In this document: positions 32,528-47,500 of the stretch, one piece after another
Position numbering within the stretch: the stretch's first letter is position 1
How the letters are laid out: each line of letters begins with the position of its first letter
Source of the DNA: Daphnia pulex
Lineage: Eukaryota > Arthropoda > Branchiopoda > Diplostraca > Daphniidae
Length of the DNA stretch: 64,000 bases
NCBI RefSeq assembly: GCF_021134715.1
Contig: NC_060021.1
Span: 6,976,501-7,040,500, forward strand
Direction of reading: 5' to 3'
The notes under the pieces: generated by a model
Told to the model about the DNA's origin: nothing
The model's database searches: none
Seen by the model: only the letters and a program-made list of their open reading frames with translations
Made by a program: the position numbers and the translations under genes

Positions 32528-35500
32528 GTAATTTATATTTTGAAACGAAGTTCGATGTAACAAATTTCAATACATAATCTTCTTTTTCAGGATAAAATCG
32601 GACCCATTTCTCAATTCAAATCCTGAATTCCATTACAGTGTTATCCTATTAACTAAAGCAATGCACGCAATTCAAAAAGCGTATGGGCACGTGTGTGATT
32701 CTTGGCAGCAAAGAAAATTACAGTTAGATCAAGGAATTCAACTTCGAATGTTCGAAGCTGACTGTCAAAAGGTACCAACTAAAAATGTGCACATTTTTCT
32801 CTTTATCTCATCTTGCCCTGAAATTTCACGCTCAACAGATGTTTGATTGGATGTTCCAATCACGAGAGGAATTTCTTATAAACTATTTTGATATTGGAAA
32901 TTCTCATGTTTCGTCGAAAGAATTACAGGAGCATCACAAATGTTTTTCTCTCAGCTCAATGGTGAGCTCAACATAAATAATTTGATAAATGGTTACCTCG
33001 TCTAATAATCTATTCGTTGAATTCATTCAGGATATGTACGTTACGGTTAACCGCCTCCTGTCTCTGGCAGGGCGTCTTTTAGACAGCCGTCATTTCGCGT
33101 CTTCCTCTATACGACAAGTGGCTCTTCTTCTGGAAAAAGGGTGGAAAGAATTTGCATCACTTCTCGATTTACGAACTCAGGTTTTAGGCCTGAGCGTAAC
33201 CTTCCATCAAAAAGCTGAGCAGGTAACATTAGGAAAAACATGTAGGGCTCTGCAGCATTTCTGTCTTGTTATTAAACAATAACTTTACTTTTCAGTACGT
33301 AAGCAGCGTTCCGGTTTGGTCGCCGCAGTGTGATGATGTAGCACCCAATGGCGCTGGTGCAGCCAATCCGAACGAGGGCCTGTTAGAAAATGCTATCCAT
33401 CACCATCAATCGCTTTACGAGCTCATGTGCTTGAACTACACGGAAGTATGAAATCAATCAAGTTATCCCTTCGCCATGAACGATTTATTTAACTATTGAT
33501 TGTGTGATAGGTTCATTCGACTAGCAAGAAATTACTTTATCAACTAGACCATTTGGTACAGCTAGCCAATCAAACTAGAGCAGACGCTACTAATGAAAAA
33601 CAGGTAACTCAATGAGAAAATCAATCGTCCTAGGCATTAATGGTATACATCAAAACGTGTGTCGAAATTATTATTAGACATATCCCAAGCCGAAACCGTG
33701 GCCATTATCATCAAATCCTGCCGAAGATTACTCAAAAGGTGCCTCTCATGTTTTGGCGGTTATTCATCAAATTTTGAATCATCATAGGTGAAGAGTTTTT
33801 GTATTATTACGTTGCGAAAGAAACGAATTAAATAGCACTTATTCGGCTATTGTAGACAATTGGAACAAAAGTGGGGCCTGAAGAAAGTCAAGTTGCATCA
33901 GAAGCTTGCGCTACGGTTGTTCCAGGACGATGTGAAACAGGTACTCGATTGGCTTGAAAATCACGGTGAAGTCTTCCTGCGGAAAAATGTTGGAATTGGA
34001 CGGAATTTGGTGAAAGCAAAATCATATCAAAGAAGCCATCAGCATTTCGAATGCGTCGCTCAAGTAATTTCAACGATGGAACTTTTGTTACATTTGCCAA
34101 CAGTTTCTATCACGTTTTTTAAATCTTTCAGAACACTTTTACAAATGCTGAAAAACTGTTGGCTGCAGCGGAAGAATTGGCTCAGACTGGGGAATGTAGT
34201 CCCAATGAAATATATGCCGTTGCTCGACAACTAGAGCAACATGTTGGGTAAGTTTCACGCCTTTCTTTTCACCTCTATTGTGACTTGGCTTTGACTTAGT
34301 GTTCGATTGTTTTTGTACCGTTTCATCAGTCGTTTCATCAACCGCGTGGCTCAAAGACGCCATGTGTTGGACTTAGCGGTTTTATTTTACACACACTTGG
34401 CGGAAGTCACTGCTTGGCTTGAAAGTTTGCGGCGCCATTTGTTGGAAGATTTGAATTTCAGCACCGGCACTCCATCGTTAGAGGACACTCAGGTAACTAA
34501 AGTGGTCATCGCGATGAAATTTGATTCCTTTCCGATGCAACTGACTTTGAAATGAATGCATTTCCTTATCGGGAAAAAAAAAGTTCTTGACAGCGGGTGT
34601 TCCTCAAATCTGTCAATGCTTGAATTATTAATTTCATTTGCAGAATATCCTGGAGCAAATGGCTTTACGCAAAGACTCAACGACGGAAGGATGCTTGAAC
34701 ACACTAGCTGAAGGCACTTCGTTGATTGAACAGTTGAGGTTGGTCTCACCCCTCTAGCTTAGACCTTGAGTTTACTATAGTATAGTAATTACCCGTTTCT
34801 GATTGTGGTTTTCTTTCCCTTGCGATGTGAACAGCGCTGTTGGGCAAACGGCGGAAAACGACACTACGGGTTCTTTCAGCGTGATCGAATCGTCAATGGA
34901 AAGACTGAATCAGTTGAACGAGGAGGTTCTGACGTTCTGGAAAGACCAAAACATTAAACTGGAAATGTATATCCAGTGGAAGCATTGGGAACGAGACGCC
35001 GTTGAAGTACAAAACATTCTTTACATTTCAAATAATCGGCACTGTTTATACAAAATTTACTTTCTTTTTATAGGTTTCTTCCCAGTTGGAAATGTGGTCT
35101 CAAGAGCTCAGCGCGGCTCAGAATGGGACTGAAGCTCCTCCCACTGGAGTTAGCGGAGACGTTATGGGAGACGTTGCTCGTACAGAGTCCCTCCTGCAGC
35201 ATCACAATGATTCATTGAATCATATGCAGAACGCCGTTTTCAATATCCTCCAACGCGGACAGGAGATCCTTCACATGTTGGAGACTTCCAATCCCGATGC
35301 TCAATTGTTGCAAGGCTCAGAATCGCGCACGCAGACTCTATTGGAAGCACTTCACAAGTCTCGGATGGATCTCGATGATATAGCTGAAGTAAGACGCGTT
35401 AGTCTTGAACTCGACGTACAGATAGTTCACCTGCAAGTAGAAGCCAATCAGGTACACGACTTGATGACAATCGTTCACGTTTGTAATCTTTCAACATGTT

Positions 35501-38500
35501 GTGGATAAATGATTTTCTAGGTCATGTCATGGATTCGAAACGGAGAAGCCATGCTCTTAGCCTCCCTTTCTCTTCCAAATAATTTGGCCGAAGCCGAACA
35601 ACTGCGGGGAGAGCACGGCCATTTCCAGGTGGCCATAGAGCGAACGCACGCATCGGCTAATCAGTGTCTCAGAAAAGCTGAAACCCTCCTTCACTCGACG
35701 TCGGGGGGACTAAGCAACCCGCAGCGGCAAACGCTCAGCGATATTATTAATGGCGTGACACACAAGTGGCAAAATCTCGTTCAATGTGCCGAAGAGAGAC
35801 ACAAACTCGTTACAGCTAGTCTCAATTTTTACAAAACCGCTGAACAAGTGAGTTGGATTGTTTACCTCGTTCGCTTTCCAAAAATTAACAACAACATTCG
35901 TTTGTGTATCAGGTGTGCTCTGTGTTGGACAGCCTTGAACGCGAGTACCGCAGAGAAGAGGACTTCTGTGGATCGGCCAATGCATCAGTCAACCATGTGA
36001 TAGGTATAATCTTAGATCATAAAAGCAATCGTGAGAAAATTGTACTCACGTTGGATTGTCTTATCAGATGAAAACGTAAAATTGGATGTCATGCCTCAAC
36101 TGATTCACCGTCATCAAGAACAAAAAGAAAACTTTCTCAAAGTAAGTATTTTTATAGCTTTTTTGTAGCGGTTCCCCCTGTCAAATTTTACTGATATTGC
36201 GGAATTTGTTTTTGTTCTAGGCTTGCACTCTTGCTAGACGTACGGCTGAAACCTTCCTCAAGTATTCCAGTCGCAGCCTTCAGTTTTACTCTTTGAAGGG
36301 TGAAGCGAGTTATCGAGGCCCTGAACAAAGAGTTAAAGGTTCGTTTAATTGAACAAACTTTTCGAGAAATAATTCGAAGATATCGGCAACTTTTTCCTTG
36401 TTTTCGTTACATCAGGTATTTTAGAAAAGTTGCTTAGTCAAGAAAATCGAGTGCTGGAAGTTTGGTCGGGACGGAAAAAGCGATTGGATCAGTGCAGGTA
36501 CGTTTTCCTTGGCGGCTCCTAATTTGAGCGAATGATCAAGCGTTTAACCTATTTCTTGTGATCCGATTACAGCAATTTTAGCGCATTCATTCGGTCCGTC
36601 CGCCAAGTGCTAGACTGGCTGGCCACATCCGGAGAGAGCTACCTGTCTTTGCATCCAATCAGAGATATAAAAAACATTTCCAAGGACGTTGCTCAGGAAT
36701 GGCTGGAGGACAATAAGAAGTTCAGAGAAGAGGCCAAGGTTCTGTTGTTCTGTTCCATGTCCAAATAGATTCCACGTGCCCAATCAAAAAAGCTATATCT
36801 ATTTGTTTTCGTCTGTGGGCAAGACACCGGAATCCAATTCTAATCGATTCTTCTATTCCGTTTCTCTCCCCCCTGCAGGAAATTCGTGATAAAGTCAAAT
36901 TACTTTTGCAGCTGGCCGAAACATTGCTGTCTAGTGGGAATAACGTTCACACTCAAGCCATTAGTCATTGGTCCGACAACGTCGACCTGAAATACAAGGA
37001 CTTTAGCTGCCGTATCGACCAACTAAAGTAAACAATATTTTATTTGGTTTGGCGAGTTTGGCGACGTTTCCAATATCCCCCTTGTTATTTCAGGTTGCAA
37101 TTGGAAGCCCGCCTAGGCATTACGCTGGCCAGGTCACCCACAGACCCCAAACCAGAGCTACCTATCCCCTCTCAGCCGCAGCCACCACCGCCGAGTCAGC
37201 AACCGGATGATGGCAAGAGAAAATCGGCTCGTCGAAAGGAGTAAGTCTTGAAATTGATTTTTAATCCTTATTGTACCGAAACGGTTCTACCTTTTCTAGT
37301 GGTCGATAGGAAAATCTAGTCAAGCAATACCTTAGTCCATTTATATATAATATATATCTATGTTCTGATACCTTTATCCTCTTGTCAGGTTCATCATGGC
37401 TGAGCTATTGCAGACAGAACAGACTTACGTCAAAGACTTGGAAATCTGCATCAAATTTTACTTCAACGCTCTGCGTAACCAGAGCAACGAGTTCAAAGCG
37501 CAGCCAGGCCTGGTCAACAAGGAGGACGTCTTATTCTCCAACATGAAAGATATCCTGGACTTTCACAAAGATACTTTCCTTAAAGAGCTCCAGAAATACG
37601 AAGCCATGCCAGAAGATGTGGGCCATTGTTTTGTGACGTGGGTGAGTTTTGGCAGCACAACCGATAGATGAATGTTTATTTCTTTGCCACCACTAAAAAT
37701 TCGAGGAATAATCTAACCCTTCTTTAAGTTTGGCCTCCCTTGGGTGTATCTTTTGAACAAGCGTTAATCAGTCGAACCTCAAACTTGTTTCTGTGTGTCA
37801 CCCCGCAGGCCCAGAAATTCGACATCTACGTTCATTACTGTAAAGACATGCAGGAGTCCAACGCGGTGCTAGTCCAACACGGGGGAGTACCTTTCTTCGA
37901 AGCGGTTCAGAAGAAATACAACATTGAACATCCCATCAGTGCCTACTTGATCAAACCGGTTCAGCGAATCACCAAATACCAACTTTTGCTGAAGGAGCTA
38001 CAAAGCTGCTGCGATGAAGAGGGTAAAGGAGAGCTGAAGGTGAGAGTTTTTCAAAGTGGTTGCAAACGACGAGGGTAGCGGAGTCTGAATTCCGGTTTGT
38101 GCTAACATTCCATCTCATCTCGATTCGACGAATGCAGGACGGACTTGAAGTGATGCTGAACGTCCCGAAGAAAGTAAACGACGCACTCCACGTCTCGTTA
38201 TTAGACGGTTGCGATTTGTCGCTCGACAAGTTGGGAGACGTCATCATGCACGACACCTTTCAAGTATAATCGGATCCGCTTTTAATTATCATTGTTTGCC
38301 CATCTGTAAATCAAGAGGGCTCTCTCGTTTCAACATCGTGTGAGTGTATCGATTCATTTTCAACGGTCGATTTCTCCTTTCTCCTCTGTGCGTTCGAAAT
38401 AGGTATGGGATCCCAAGCCTTTGATCCGGAAAGGTCGTGACCGGCATCTATTTCTGTTCGAGTTGCATCTAATCTTTGCCAAAGAAGTCAAGGACTCGCA

Positions 38501-41500
38501 GGCAAGTTATTGTAGTTCTAGTCGTAGTAGTTTTGGGTTGAGAGGAGAGAGAGAGAGAGAGAATCGGTGGCGCCGCGGTTAAAAGCGACCCGCCCAACAG
38601 TGTGTGTGCGCCGAATCCATTAATTAACCTGCCTCCTGTTGTTCCTGACAGGGCAAATCAAAGTACGTGTTTAAACAACGCCTGTTCGTGAGCGATGTTG
38701 GCGTGAACGAGATCAATGAAGGGGGAGGCGACGAGTGCAAATTTGTCATCTGGAGTCGAAGGTCTTCCTCGTTACCCGACGGCAAAATCATTCTCAAGGT
38801 TCGCATACCCCAACCCGATACCTAAACGCCATTATTGTCATTAGATAAAGGGCGCGTTAATCACAAACATTTGATATCTGAATCGCTGCACCAAAAAAAA
38901 AAAAAAAAATGCGGTAATTAGGCCAATTCCAGCGAAGTCAAGAACGCCTGGGTCCGCAAGATGAAAGAAGTGGTGCAGGAGTCGTATCTCAATAGCGCTC
39001 TTCCGCTCTCCAACGTCAGTCTCGAGCCCATGCCCAAAAGCCCGCTGAAAGTGAGATCGACTGCGCAGCGGACCAGCAGGTGAGTGTCACTTTTAATATT
39101 TGTCCTTTCCATCCTGAAGCGCGTTTCCTGTCTCTTCCACCCCATTTCGCCTTAAACGGGAAGAAGTCTGTCAAAACAAATCAGTCGGAAAAGGCGAAAA
39201 AAATAAAAAGACAAATGGTTTCACTGAGACTCACGGTCGAAAACAAAACAAAACAAAGAGTTATGGATTCCCGTTGTGAGATTTTTTGAATTTTTTGTTT
39301 GTTTTGTTTTGGTGAGGGGGAAGAGGGATGACTCACTCTGTCGTGCGTTCAATCTCTCCTCCCCCTCTCCATTACGAATCGGATTTTGGGTAGTGCACAA
39401 TGTCTAGGTATGAAACCGAGTAGGGCTTCCTTTTCTATCTTTCCCGTTTCGCAACACATTTCTCCGCCGATAGGTTGTTTTTCTCTCTCTCTTTTGTTGT
39501 CTTCCTGGGCAAGGTTTTTTCCATTCGTCTTCGCCTTCAAGGAGATTGCGTCAGAGATTAGCGATTTTTTTTCTTTTTCTATCTCCTTCTTCAGCATTTC
39601 CTTTGTTTGGGCTGGGCGATCTCTGACGCTTCAATATTTTTCTCGTTAATTAATGCCCCAATTTTTTGCTTTTGTCGATCTGCAGGGAAATGGAGGATCA
39701 CAATGAGCTCGACGACAGGAATTCGCTGACGTCGCACGGCTCGACCAACGCTGATAACGACAAGGTAAGACCTCCCATTCCAATTTGGTATAGACTGTAG
39801 ATGTTGATACTTGTAAAGAGAGAGAAAAAGTGCGTGCGCAAAGTCAAGCCTGAATCGTGCGGCTGCAGGCTGTTGCGCTTCCTTTTTGCCCCGTGGTTTA
39901 TTGTTAGCTTAGGCTGTGTAAGAGAGGCCCCTCAGGTGCGGGCTAGCCTTTAAATCCGGAGGGGAGGAAGAATACGAAAGAAGAAGGATTGTTGTCCTTT
40001 CGCTTTGAAAAGAAAAGGAAAAAACAAGTCTAGGGAAAATCCATCGCTCATTTAGCGACGTTTTTCGGGTCCTTTCTTTCCCCGGATATCTTTTTTAATC
40101 TTTTGTGAAGAGAAAATAGTTGACGTCCAAGCTTTGGTGATTATTGACATTAAAAGCATGCGACAGTTAATTGATTATCCAAGCTGATAAGCCCCGGCTC
40201 CGTTTCTCTTTTCATATATTTTTTTAAAATTCTCGAAAACAGTTAGTTCCGCGTTGTCTCTTATTTTGTTGTTGTCTAGTTATGCCAAAGACGCAGATTG
40301 TCACGGCCAGTAGCCAAAAGGGAAAAAATCCGTCGGATGTTTTTATCAGTTCATAGTGTATCACGAGAAAGGGCGAGGAGGAGGAAGAAGAAGAAAAGGA
40401 CGGACTTGACATGGTTGAAATTGCTCAACCTCATGTCATATTTCAAAAAAAGATCCTGGGATGAATGCGTAATGGCGTGGTTGAGATTCCGTGATCCGCC
40501 GAGCGTTTCGCGGAGCGTGGGCGCTCCCCAGCATCCACCCCACCATCGCATTTCCCGTGATTTTGTGCTGTTGAAGACATGATCGCGTTTTCGTAGGCGG
40601 CGAATGCGCTCTCCGTATTGATTATTAGGCGACTGACTCTCAGTTCAGGACTTGGTGCTGCAACGTTCGACTCGCTGAGAGTTGTGATCTGCTCTACAAG
40701 GACCGACTCTCAGCGGGCCAAGAGGCGGGCCAGATTATGGAGGACGTATGTGCGAGGGAATGCGATAGAAAAAAAAATCCTGTTTAACTTTTTGCTCTTT
40801 TTTATTATTTTCATGGGGTAACTGTGAGATGCGTCTCCTATTTTTTTCTTCTTCTTCTTTTGCTCATCTGAAATCGAAAGACGTCGTCTAGTAGTAGGAC
40901 ATGGCCTTTTTGTGTGTACATTCGCTCTAGTCGTGTTTCCATTTGCTACGGCAGCGGGTCGTGTGTAATGGGAACGATCCTACTTCTTTTTTTTATTTTT
41001 AAGGAGTAACTCTAGACGGGCCGACTAGACTGAACAAGACGAGGGAGGAGGAGGAGAAGTGGGATATAGAGTAGCGAAAGTATGGCAATCCTCGGCAACG
41101 ATATAGAGCTGTCTCGCCATCTCTTTTTCCCCCTTTTCCCGTTCGACGCTGATGAGGTCCATCGATCTTTTTCTTTTCTCCTTTTTTTTTCGCTCGTGGG
41201 GGGGAGGAGCCTCTCCCTGTTATCCATGTATATATTTCTTTCCACGCCGCGTAGTCCAGACTCTTGGAATCCGCACAAAAGGATCAATCCTGCTGCCGTT
41301 GTTGTTATATTCACTTCTATCGGCGCGGCATTATCGCAGGCAACTTTTTTTTTTTTTTCCTTGGGTGGGGCTGGACTTACAGAAAGCAGCTTGAGGCAAA
41401 TCAGGATCCAGCTGGACCAATCATCTAACGTCTATCACAAACCCTCGACTCCTGCCCGAATGGCCAGCCAGCGCGTAACAAATGTGAGCGGAACTAGAGT

Positions 41501-44500
41501 AGGACAGAGCGGGCGCCGAGTCTAACGCAATCCGGACCGACGGGTTCGAGGATGAGTTATGACTGGAAACAACACAAGGCGAAATCCAGCAACAAATCTG
41601 GTCATTTCCTACTTTTTTGTTTGTTTTGTCCTCCTTTATACCCGGGACGGAGCTGCTGCCTGCCCTCGTACACGTGTTTCTATCTTACAAGAGATAAGAC
41701 TCTGCCCAAATAGCCTAGCCGTCACCACAATTCTCCGAGAGATATGGAGGATTTATTCCCCCCCCCCCCAAAAAAAAAACGAGCAGTAGTAGTGGGGTTC
41801 TGCCGGCCGTCCGGCTGCCCAGCTCAGTGCAGTCGTGCAGTCGCGAGCACTGGCCAGATGAATAATGGCGAAACATGCCATGGCAGTATGCGTATTGTCT
41901 CTCGTGGGGAAGATAAAGGACCCGAGATGGGTGGGAGGCATCTTGCTCCTTCTGCGGATGTCCTTCGTGACGGATAGCATCCCGTCCAGGCCGTCTCTTG
42001 ACTGCTGCTCCTGCTCCTTCTGCTTCTGTGTCACTACTTTTTCTCTTTTAGATTTTTGTTTTTATTTTTGTTTTCATTTTATTTTATTTTCCGCTTGTCT
42101 TTTTCTTATTTTCTCGGCTCCGCTCCGTTGTCATGACGCCATTCTCTCGCGCTCAGCGTATAATCAAATGTTGTTTGCCAGTGTGTCTTGTGTGTGTGTT
42201 CTGCTACCGTCACGCTTCGCCGAAGTTCGGGGCGGGTCCTTTTGTCTTGTGGGTCTTGACCCGGGTGACGTTTGATTGCCCGCAGTTGCCATGCGACACA
42301 CTCATCAACTTGAGAAAATCTTTTTACTTTTCGCCCGTTTTATTTTTTCTTTTCTTTTTTTTTTTGGCTATTGGCGACGAGACAATAGGAAACGCCACGC
42401 GTCGGGTGTTTATTCTCGGAGGCTCTGCAACTCGGCAAATAAAAATTTGATTCGTTTTCTTTTACAAGAAAATAACGGCCATTTATGGTAATCTTATTCT
42501 CGGATCGTGTCTACGGCGAAATTTCAGATGCCTACTTCTATTACCGACACCGAAGCGCGCCGAAACTGCTCGTTTGCCTTCGGTTTAAAAATATCGAAAA
42601 AATAAAAATGGCGCAAGCTTATTGCGCTCTATAACTCCGTTCACCAATCCGCCGGGTCTGGCCATCTGTAAAAGGGAAACGAGGCCGTCAAAGTCGATCA
42701 GTGATGGACGAGGTGACTCTCTAGCTCTCTCTCTCTCTCTACTGGGTCGTTTCTCTCTCTCTTTCTCTCTTACGTTCCTTATTTTTCCGTTGGTTCGTTT
42801 TCGATCGGGAACCCGACTCAAACTGGCATCTGTATCAACTCTGCTGTGCCAGAAAACTAATCAAAAGCGTGTGTGTTGCTGTATAAACAAGTGTTGTCCT
42901 AGAGTGTGGCGTGAGAGAGAGAGAAAAAAAAGGGAAAGGGGGATTTTTTTATTTTTCCACAGAATTTTTATTTATTTCTTATCTCCTTATTTGTAAAGAA
43001 AAAAATCAAAAAATCAAGAAGTCAGGAAAGGAAAAAGAAAAAAAGAAGAAATAATTGCCCCCGTGTCCTGTCGAATTAGTAAATATGGGCCAAACCGACT
43101 ATTCCAGGTAGTTCGACTACCTCCCGAGTGAAATGTTGGATACCAAATCAATTTTTTTTTGTGTGTGCGTGGTTTTTGTTATGTTTCTGGGTGGGGCCTG
43201 AGGGGGTTGCACGGGATGGAGCGGTTAAACATTTGTCAAAATGCCCCTTCTTTTTTTTTGTTTTTTTTTTTTCACGGTATCCTGTCACGTTTGGGGAACT
43301 GATAGCCTCCCTCCGTTCATTGTTTTCTCTTTTTTCTCTCTTCGTTATTTCATTCCGTCCGTCCATCCATCCATCCTTACCACCTATAACTAACCGAAGC
43401 TGCTTTTGTTGTTTGGTTTTCTTTTCTTCTTCAACGGCTTTTAAGGTCGTAAAAGGCCGTCTCTTTAATGTATGCAAAGAGGTTTTTCCCGTTTTCGAAA
43501 TTGGTTTGCTAACCGGTTATCGGGAATATAACGGCAAGACGCGCTCGGTTATTCTTCTACCCCTTCTGCGTGCGCGTCTCTGTGTGTGTGCGCGTCTCTC
43601 TCTCTCTTGCCGGATAGGCCGAATGATGGATACTTTTCATCGAAACTACTTGTGTGTGTAGCTCCCACTAGAAACTACTAGGACTAGGCCATCACCACCA
43701 CCAGCCACTACAAGACATTTGGCGGAAAACCGATTGGCCCTTTTACAATTCTCTTATCAGCCGACGCTGGCGCTTCTTCTTCTTCTTCTGCCGCTGTCAC
43801 CGCAACAACAGCCTGAAGTGGCCCGTGCAGATGGGCCAGACAGCCCCTACTAGTGGCGGTGGTGGTCGTCGTAGCGGGTTCGACCAAAGTTGTTCGGAAC
43901 CCTTTTTTTTTGTTTTTTTGTTGTTTTCGGTTTGAGTTCTTTTTGGGTTATTTGCGCTTGGTTCGGGGCATACCGTGGCGGGAGCGGCCTGTGTTTGCCA
44001 TCGGGCACGGCCCTGCTATATCCCACACACACACACACACATACGTACGTGTAGGAAGGAAGCCAGTATTGTGAGAACACACGCTAGTATAGTATGTGTC
44101 TGTCTGGTGGCCCAGATCAGTCTTGACTCTGCTGCTGCCGGGCTGGAAGAGAGTGAACCGCTTAAGGAGTCTCCTCCTCCACCTCTTCGACTTGTTCACC
44201 TTTTGAAATCGCCCAGCTATACAACACGCACGCCAGTGTTTAGCAGGAGGAGACTAGTAGTTGGTGTAGTTAGATGCCGCTGTATATTTAGAGAAACCCA
44301 GTCATCATCCAGTGTGTGTGTGTGTGTGCGGCTCACCAGTTAGGTGCTGGTGGTGGGTGTAAGGGAAAGACCCCCCCCCCTCTTTCTCCCTCCCTCCCAC
44401 CCCACCCTCTTCTGCCGAAGCGGGAGAGAGAGTCAGTCAGTGTCCGTGAGTGAGAGTGAGTCAGTCGGTGGGTCGGTGTTGCTCCCCGCAGTTGCGTGCG

Positions 44501-47500
44501 CGAGTGTGTGTTCGCTCACGTCCGAAAACGGCCAGGAAAAGAGGAATGAGGACAAGTAGCGAGTAGGAGGAACCGACGCTCAGGTATTAGATTATGCATT
44601 GAGGCGAATCTTTTATCATCCACCACCACCAGTTGTTATATTTATTGGGTGAAGAAGAAGAAGAAGAAAAAGAAAACTTGTCGTGTGTCTCTTGTGGTTG
44701 TCGGTCTGGCTGGATAGCGCCGTGAGTGTGTTGTGATCCTCTTCAAACGGCCGTCGCCGGGTATTTTCTTTCTTTTTTGTGTGTGTATATTCGGCGTCAC
44801 TCAACTGTCAAAAATTCCGTTGCTGGAAAGTTGACTCTCGTTTGTCTCTTTGATCTACTAGTCTCTCTCTCTCTCCGTCGCGGCCCATTCCGTTTTGACA
44901 AAAAGGAACAAAAATCCGGGCGACCGGTGGGCAGATGGTCGCGGGTTGTTGAGGCCGAGAGCTTCGTTTTTCTTCTACCCAGTGTCCGTTGAGACGCCGG
45001 CCCAACCTTGGCCCGTCGTTGGCCTCTCTGTGCGACTTGACGAACGATCCCACCGATTTTTCTTGTTTTATTTCGTGTTTGTTTTCGTTTTTTTTTTCAA
45101 TCGAGAGCCTAGTGCGCGCGTCTCTGTGTGTTCAGTGCAGTGTGTGTGAGTTGTGCGTGTGTGCAATCGCCAATTTGTAGGCCGCGGGCCGGTATTTCGG
45201 CTGCCAAGACGAAGAAGAAGTGAACACTCGCGGAGTGGAGGGGAAGAAGAAGAAGAAGCGATTCACGTAGGCAAAACACGAGAACGGGAGAAAACGAACG
45301 AAGCGAATGGGAATTGAGAAAGTCAAAGTCAAAAAAGAAGAAGAAGAAGAAGAGGAAGAAGAAGAAGAAGAAAACATATCGAAGCTTCAAAGTGAGCAGA
45401 GGAAAAGGTGGAGGAGAAAAACAAGAAGTGGAAAGAGAGAGAGATCCGAAGAAGAGGCCCTGGAGGGCACCTCAGATATGTGCTTTCTCAGTTTTGACCG
45501 TATCTCACTTCATCTCGCTTCCCTCTAGCGGGCGAAAAGACTCTTGATCGGCCAGCAGCCGCTTATTAAAAGAGGACGACAAAATAAAAAATTCCTTTCC
45601 GAACGAAAAAAAAACTTCTAAATTTGGTGTACTGTACAACACCCTATATGATCTGGCCAGGTGGCGACTGACCCCGACTTTGTCCTGTTCGTCTCTCCTG
45701 CATCCAGTTACGTCGTTTGATATTCCCCAGGCAAAAAAAGAGAGAGAGAGAGAGAAGAGAACGGTTACGAAATCGACAAGGTTGTTGTGTTGTTTTGACT
45801 GCCTTTGGAATTGTCGTTGTTGTTGTTGTTGTCGACGATGGCCGATTCGTCCAACCCGGCGCCAGCCGTCCAGGCTCCTTCCTCGTCGTCTTCGACCATG
45901 ACTTGGCGCAAAATCTCGCTGCCGCTGCCTCATCTTTTCCCTCATTTGACCATCAATTTGAGGGGCCATTTGCCACCAGCTCGGCCGTCTTCGCCTCCGC
46001 CGACGGGCGGTGCCGGGAGCGCGGCGGCTCCCGTGACAAAGGCCAAAACGGGTCGCGATTGGAAATTGCGCAGGCAAAAGACTTACGATTCGCCCGGATG
46101 TCTGAACGCAGCCGCTTCGGCCGGTGCTCCTCTCACTGGCAAACCACCGCCTCATCGTCCGGCCTCCGTAGTAGCCAATGATTCAACTGCAAACGTTCCA
46201 GTTAGTAAGGTAATAAACATGTTTCGGATGTTTGCCGTACTACCGTGCGCGCAGGGGCCCAGATATGAGATATTATATTCGCCGAGTCCGAGAAAAAGTA
46301 ATCAACCTTATGAGAGTGAGCGAATGAAATGGAAATAGCGGGAGCCGGAGCGTGACAGGTATAGTTATTACTTACTAAAGAAAAAAAGTAGTCCTACTTC
46401 TCGGCACGATATAGGACTCTGACTGCTCGACCTACACACACGCCAGTCGGACAATAAAGACTCATTAAGAGCAAGTTATTATTACTGAGGCCTGCTGCTG
46501 GCCCCTGCTTTTCTTTTATTTCCTCTCTCTTTATTGAAGGCAGAAAGGGAATTCTCTCTGTCGTTTGTGTGGATTTCGGGCTCGTCTAAAATGGATATTA
46601 GTTTTGTATTTTTCTTTTTTTTTCCCCGGAACACACAAGAGAGAGAGAGAAAAGAATGAAGCTGGAAACTTTGCGGATACGCTAAGCCCTTTTCCCAAAC
46701 CGGAAGGAGAGAAGAACTTTGCGCTTGTGTCTCTCGCTCAACGACTATTGGAGTATAAAGTAGAGGATGAAGAATAATAGACAATAGCCTTAGAGAAGAG
46801 TCAGATAGAGATAAAACGTAGTTCTCATAACTTCTCTATACCCGAAATGTTCTAGTCGATTGTTGTCGTTCTTCTTCTTCTTTCGTGATGCCTCTCCAAT
46901 CTCTGGAAGAGAAAAGGAAGAAACAAAAAATAAGAATGACGAGTTGCAACCCCGGAAGAGCTTTTATCTTTCCTTCCGACTTTTGGTTCTTGCCAAGGGC
47001 GCGAGGGGAAAAGAGGAGGAGGAAGAAGAAGAATCCCCCAAAGATATACCAACGGAGAAAAGGTCGAAAATAATGCGCCGGGCTAGATAAAGAGGAAACA
47101 CAAGGAAAACAGTAGGGCTGGTAGCCGGTTAGTAATAGCAATATCGTGTTCGTGCCGTCTTCCTACACACATTTCGGGACCGGGTCCTACCAATAAAAGG
47201 AAAACTAAAAATTTTTTTTTAACCCCGAGGTTTTTTGACGAGTTGGCTCACTTTGTGCGGAAAAGAGGAAAAAAAAGGTCTGAGACATCGAAGAAGGGAG
47301 GAATCAAAATAAGGAGATAAAGTTGAGAAAAGATAGACAGATAATAATAAAAAAAAGTTTACACAATGCGACGATCGATCCAATTCTCTCTCTCGACTAG
47401 ACACATAGTGCACAGTGCCATAAATATAGCAGCCAGAAGAAGAAGTTTAAAAAAAAAAATAAGAAGATACAAACTTTTTTTTTTTGCCAACCCCACTCTT

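Noticed and set aside
41082..44560. Many 100-180 codon ORFs in the long Trio intron (e.g. 41082-41525, 43128-43661)
   Set aside because: Composition is Phe/Leu/Ser/Cys or Arg/Lys only, mirroring CT/GA-rich DNA. Overlapping ORFs occur in all frames and none continues the Trio frame through consensus splice sites.
45307..45547. Long Lys/Glu-rich ORFs on both strands around 45.1-45.5 kb
   Set aside because: They are translations of a (GAA)n/(TTC)n microsatellite, open in several frames on both strands, without splice or homology support.
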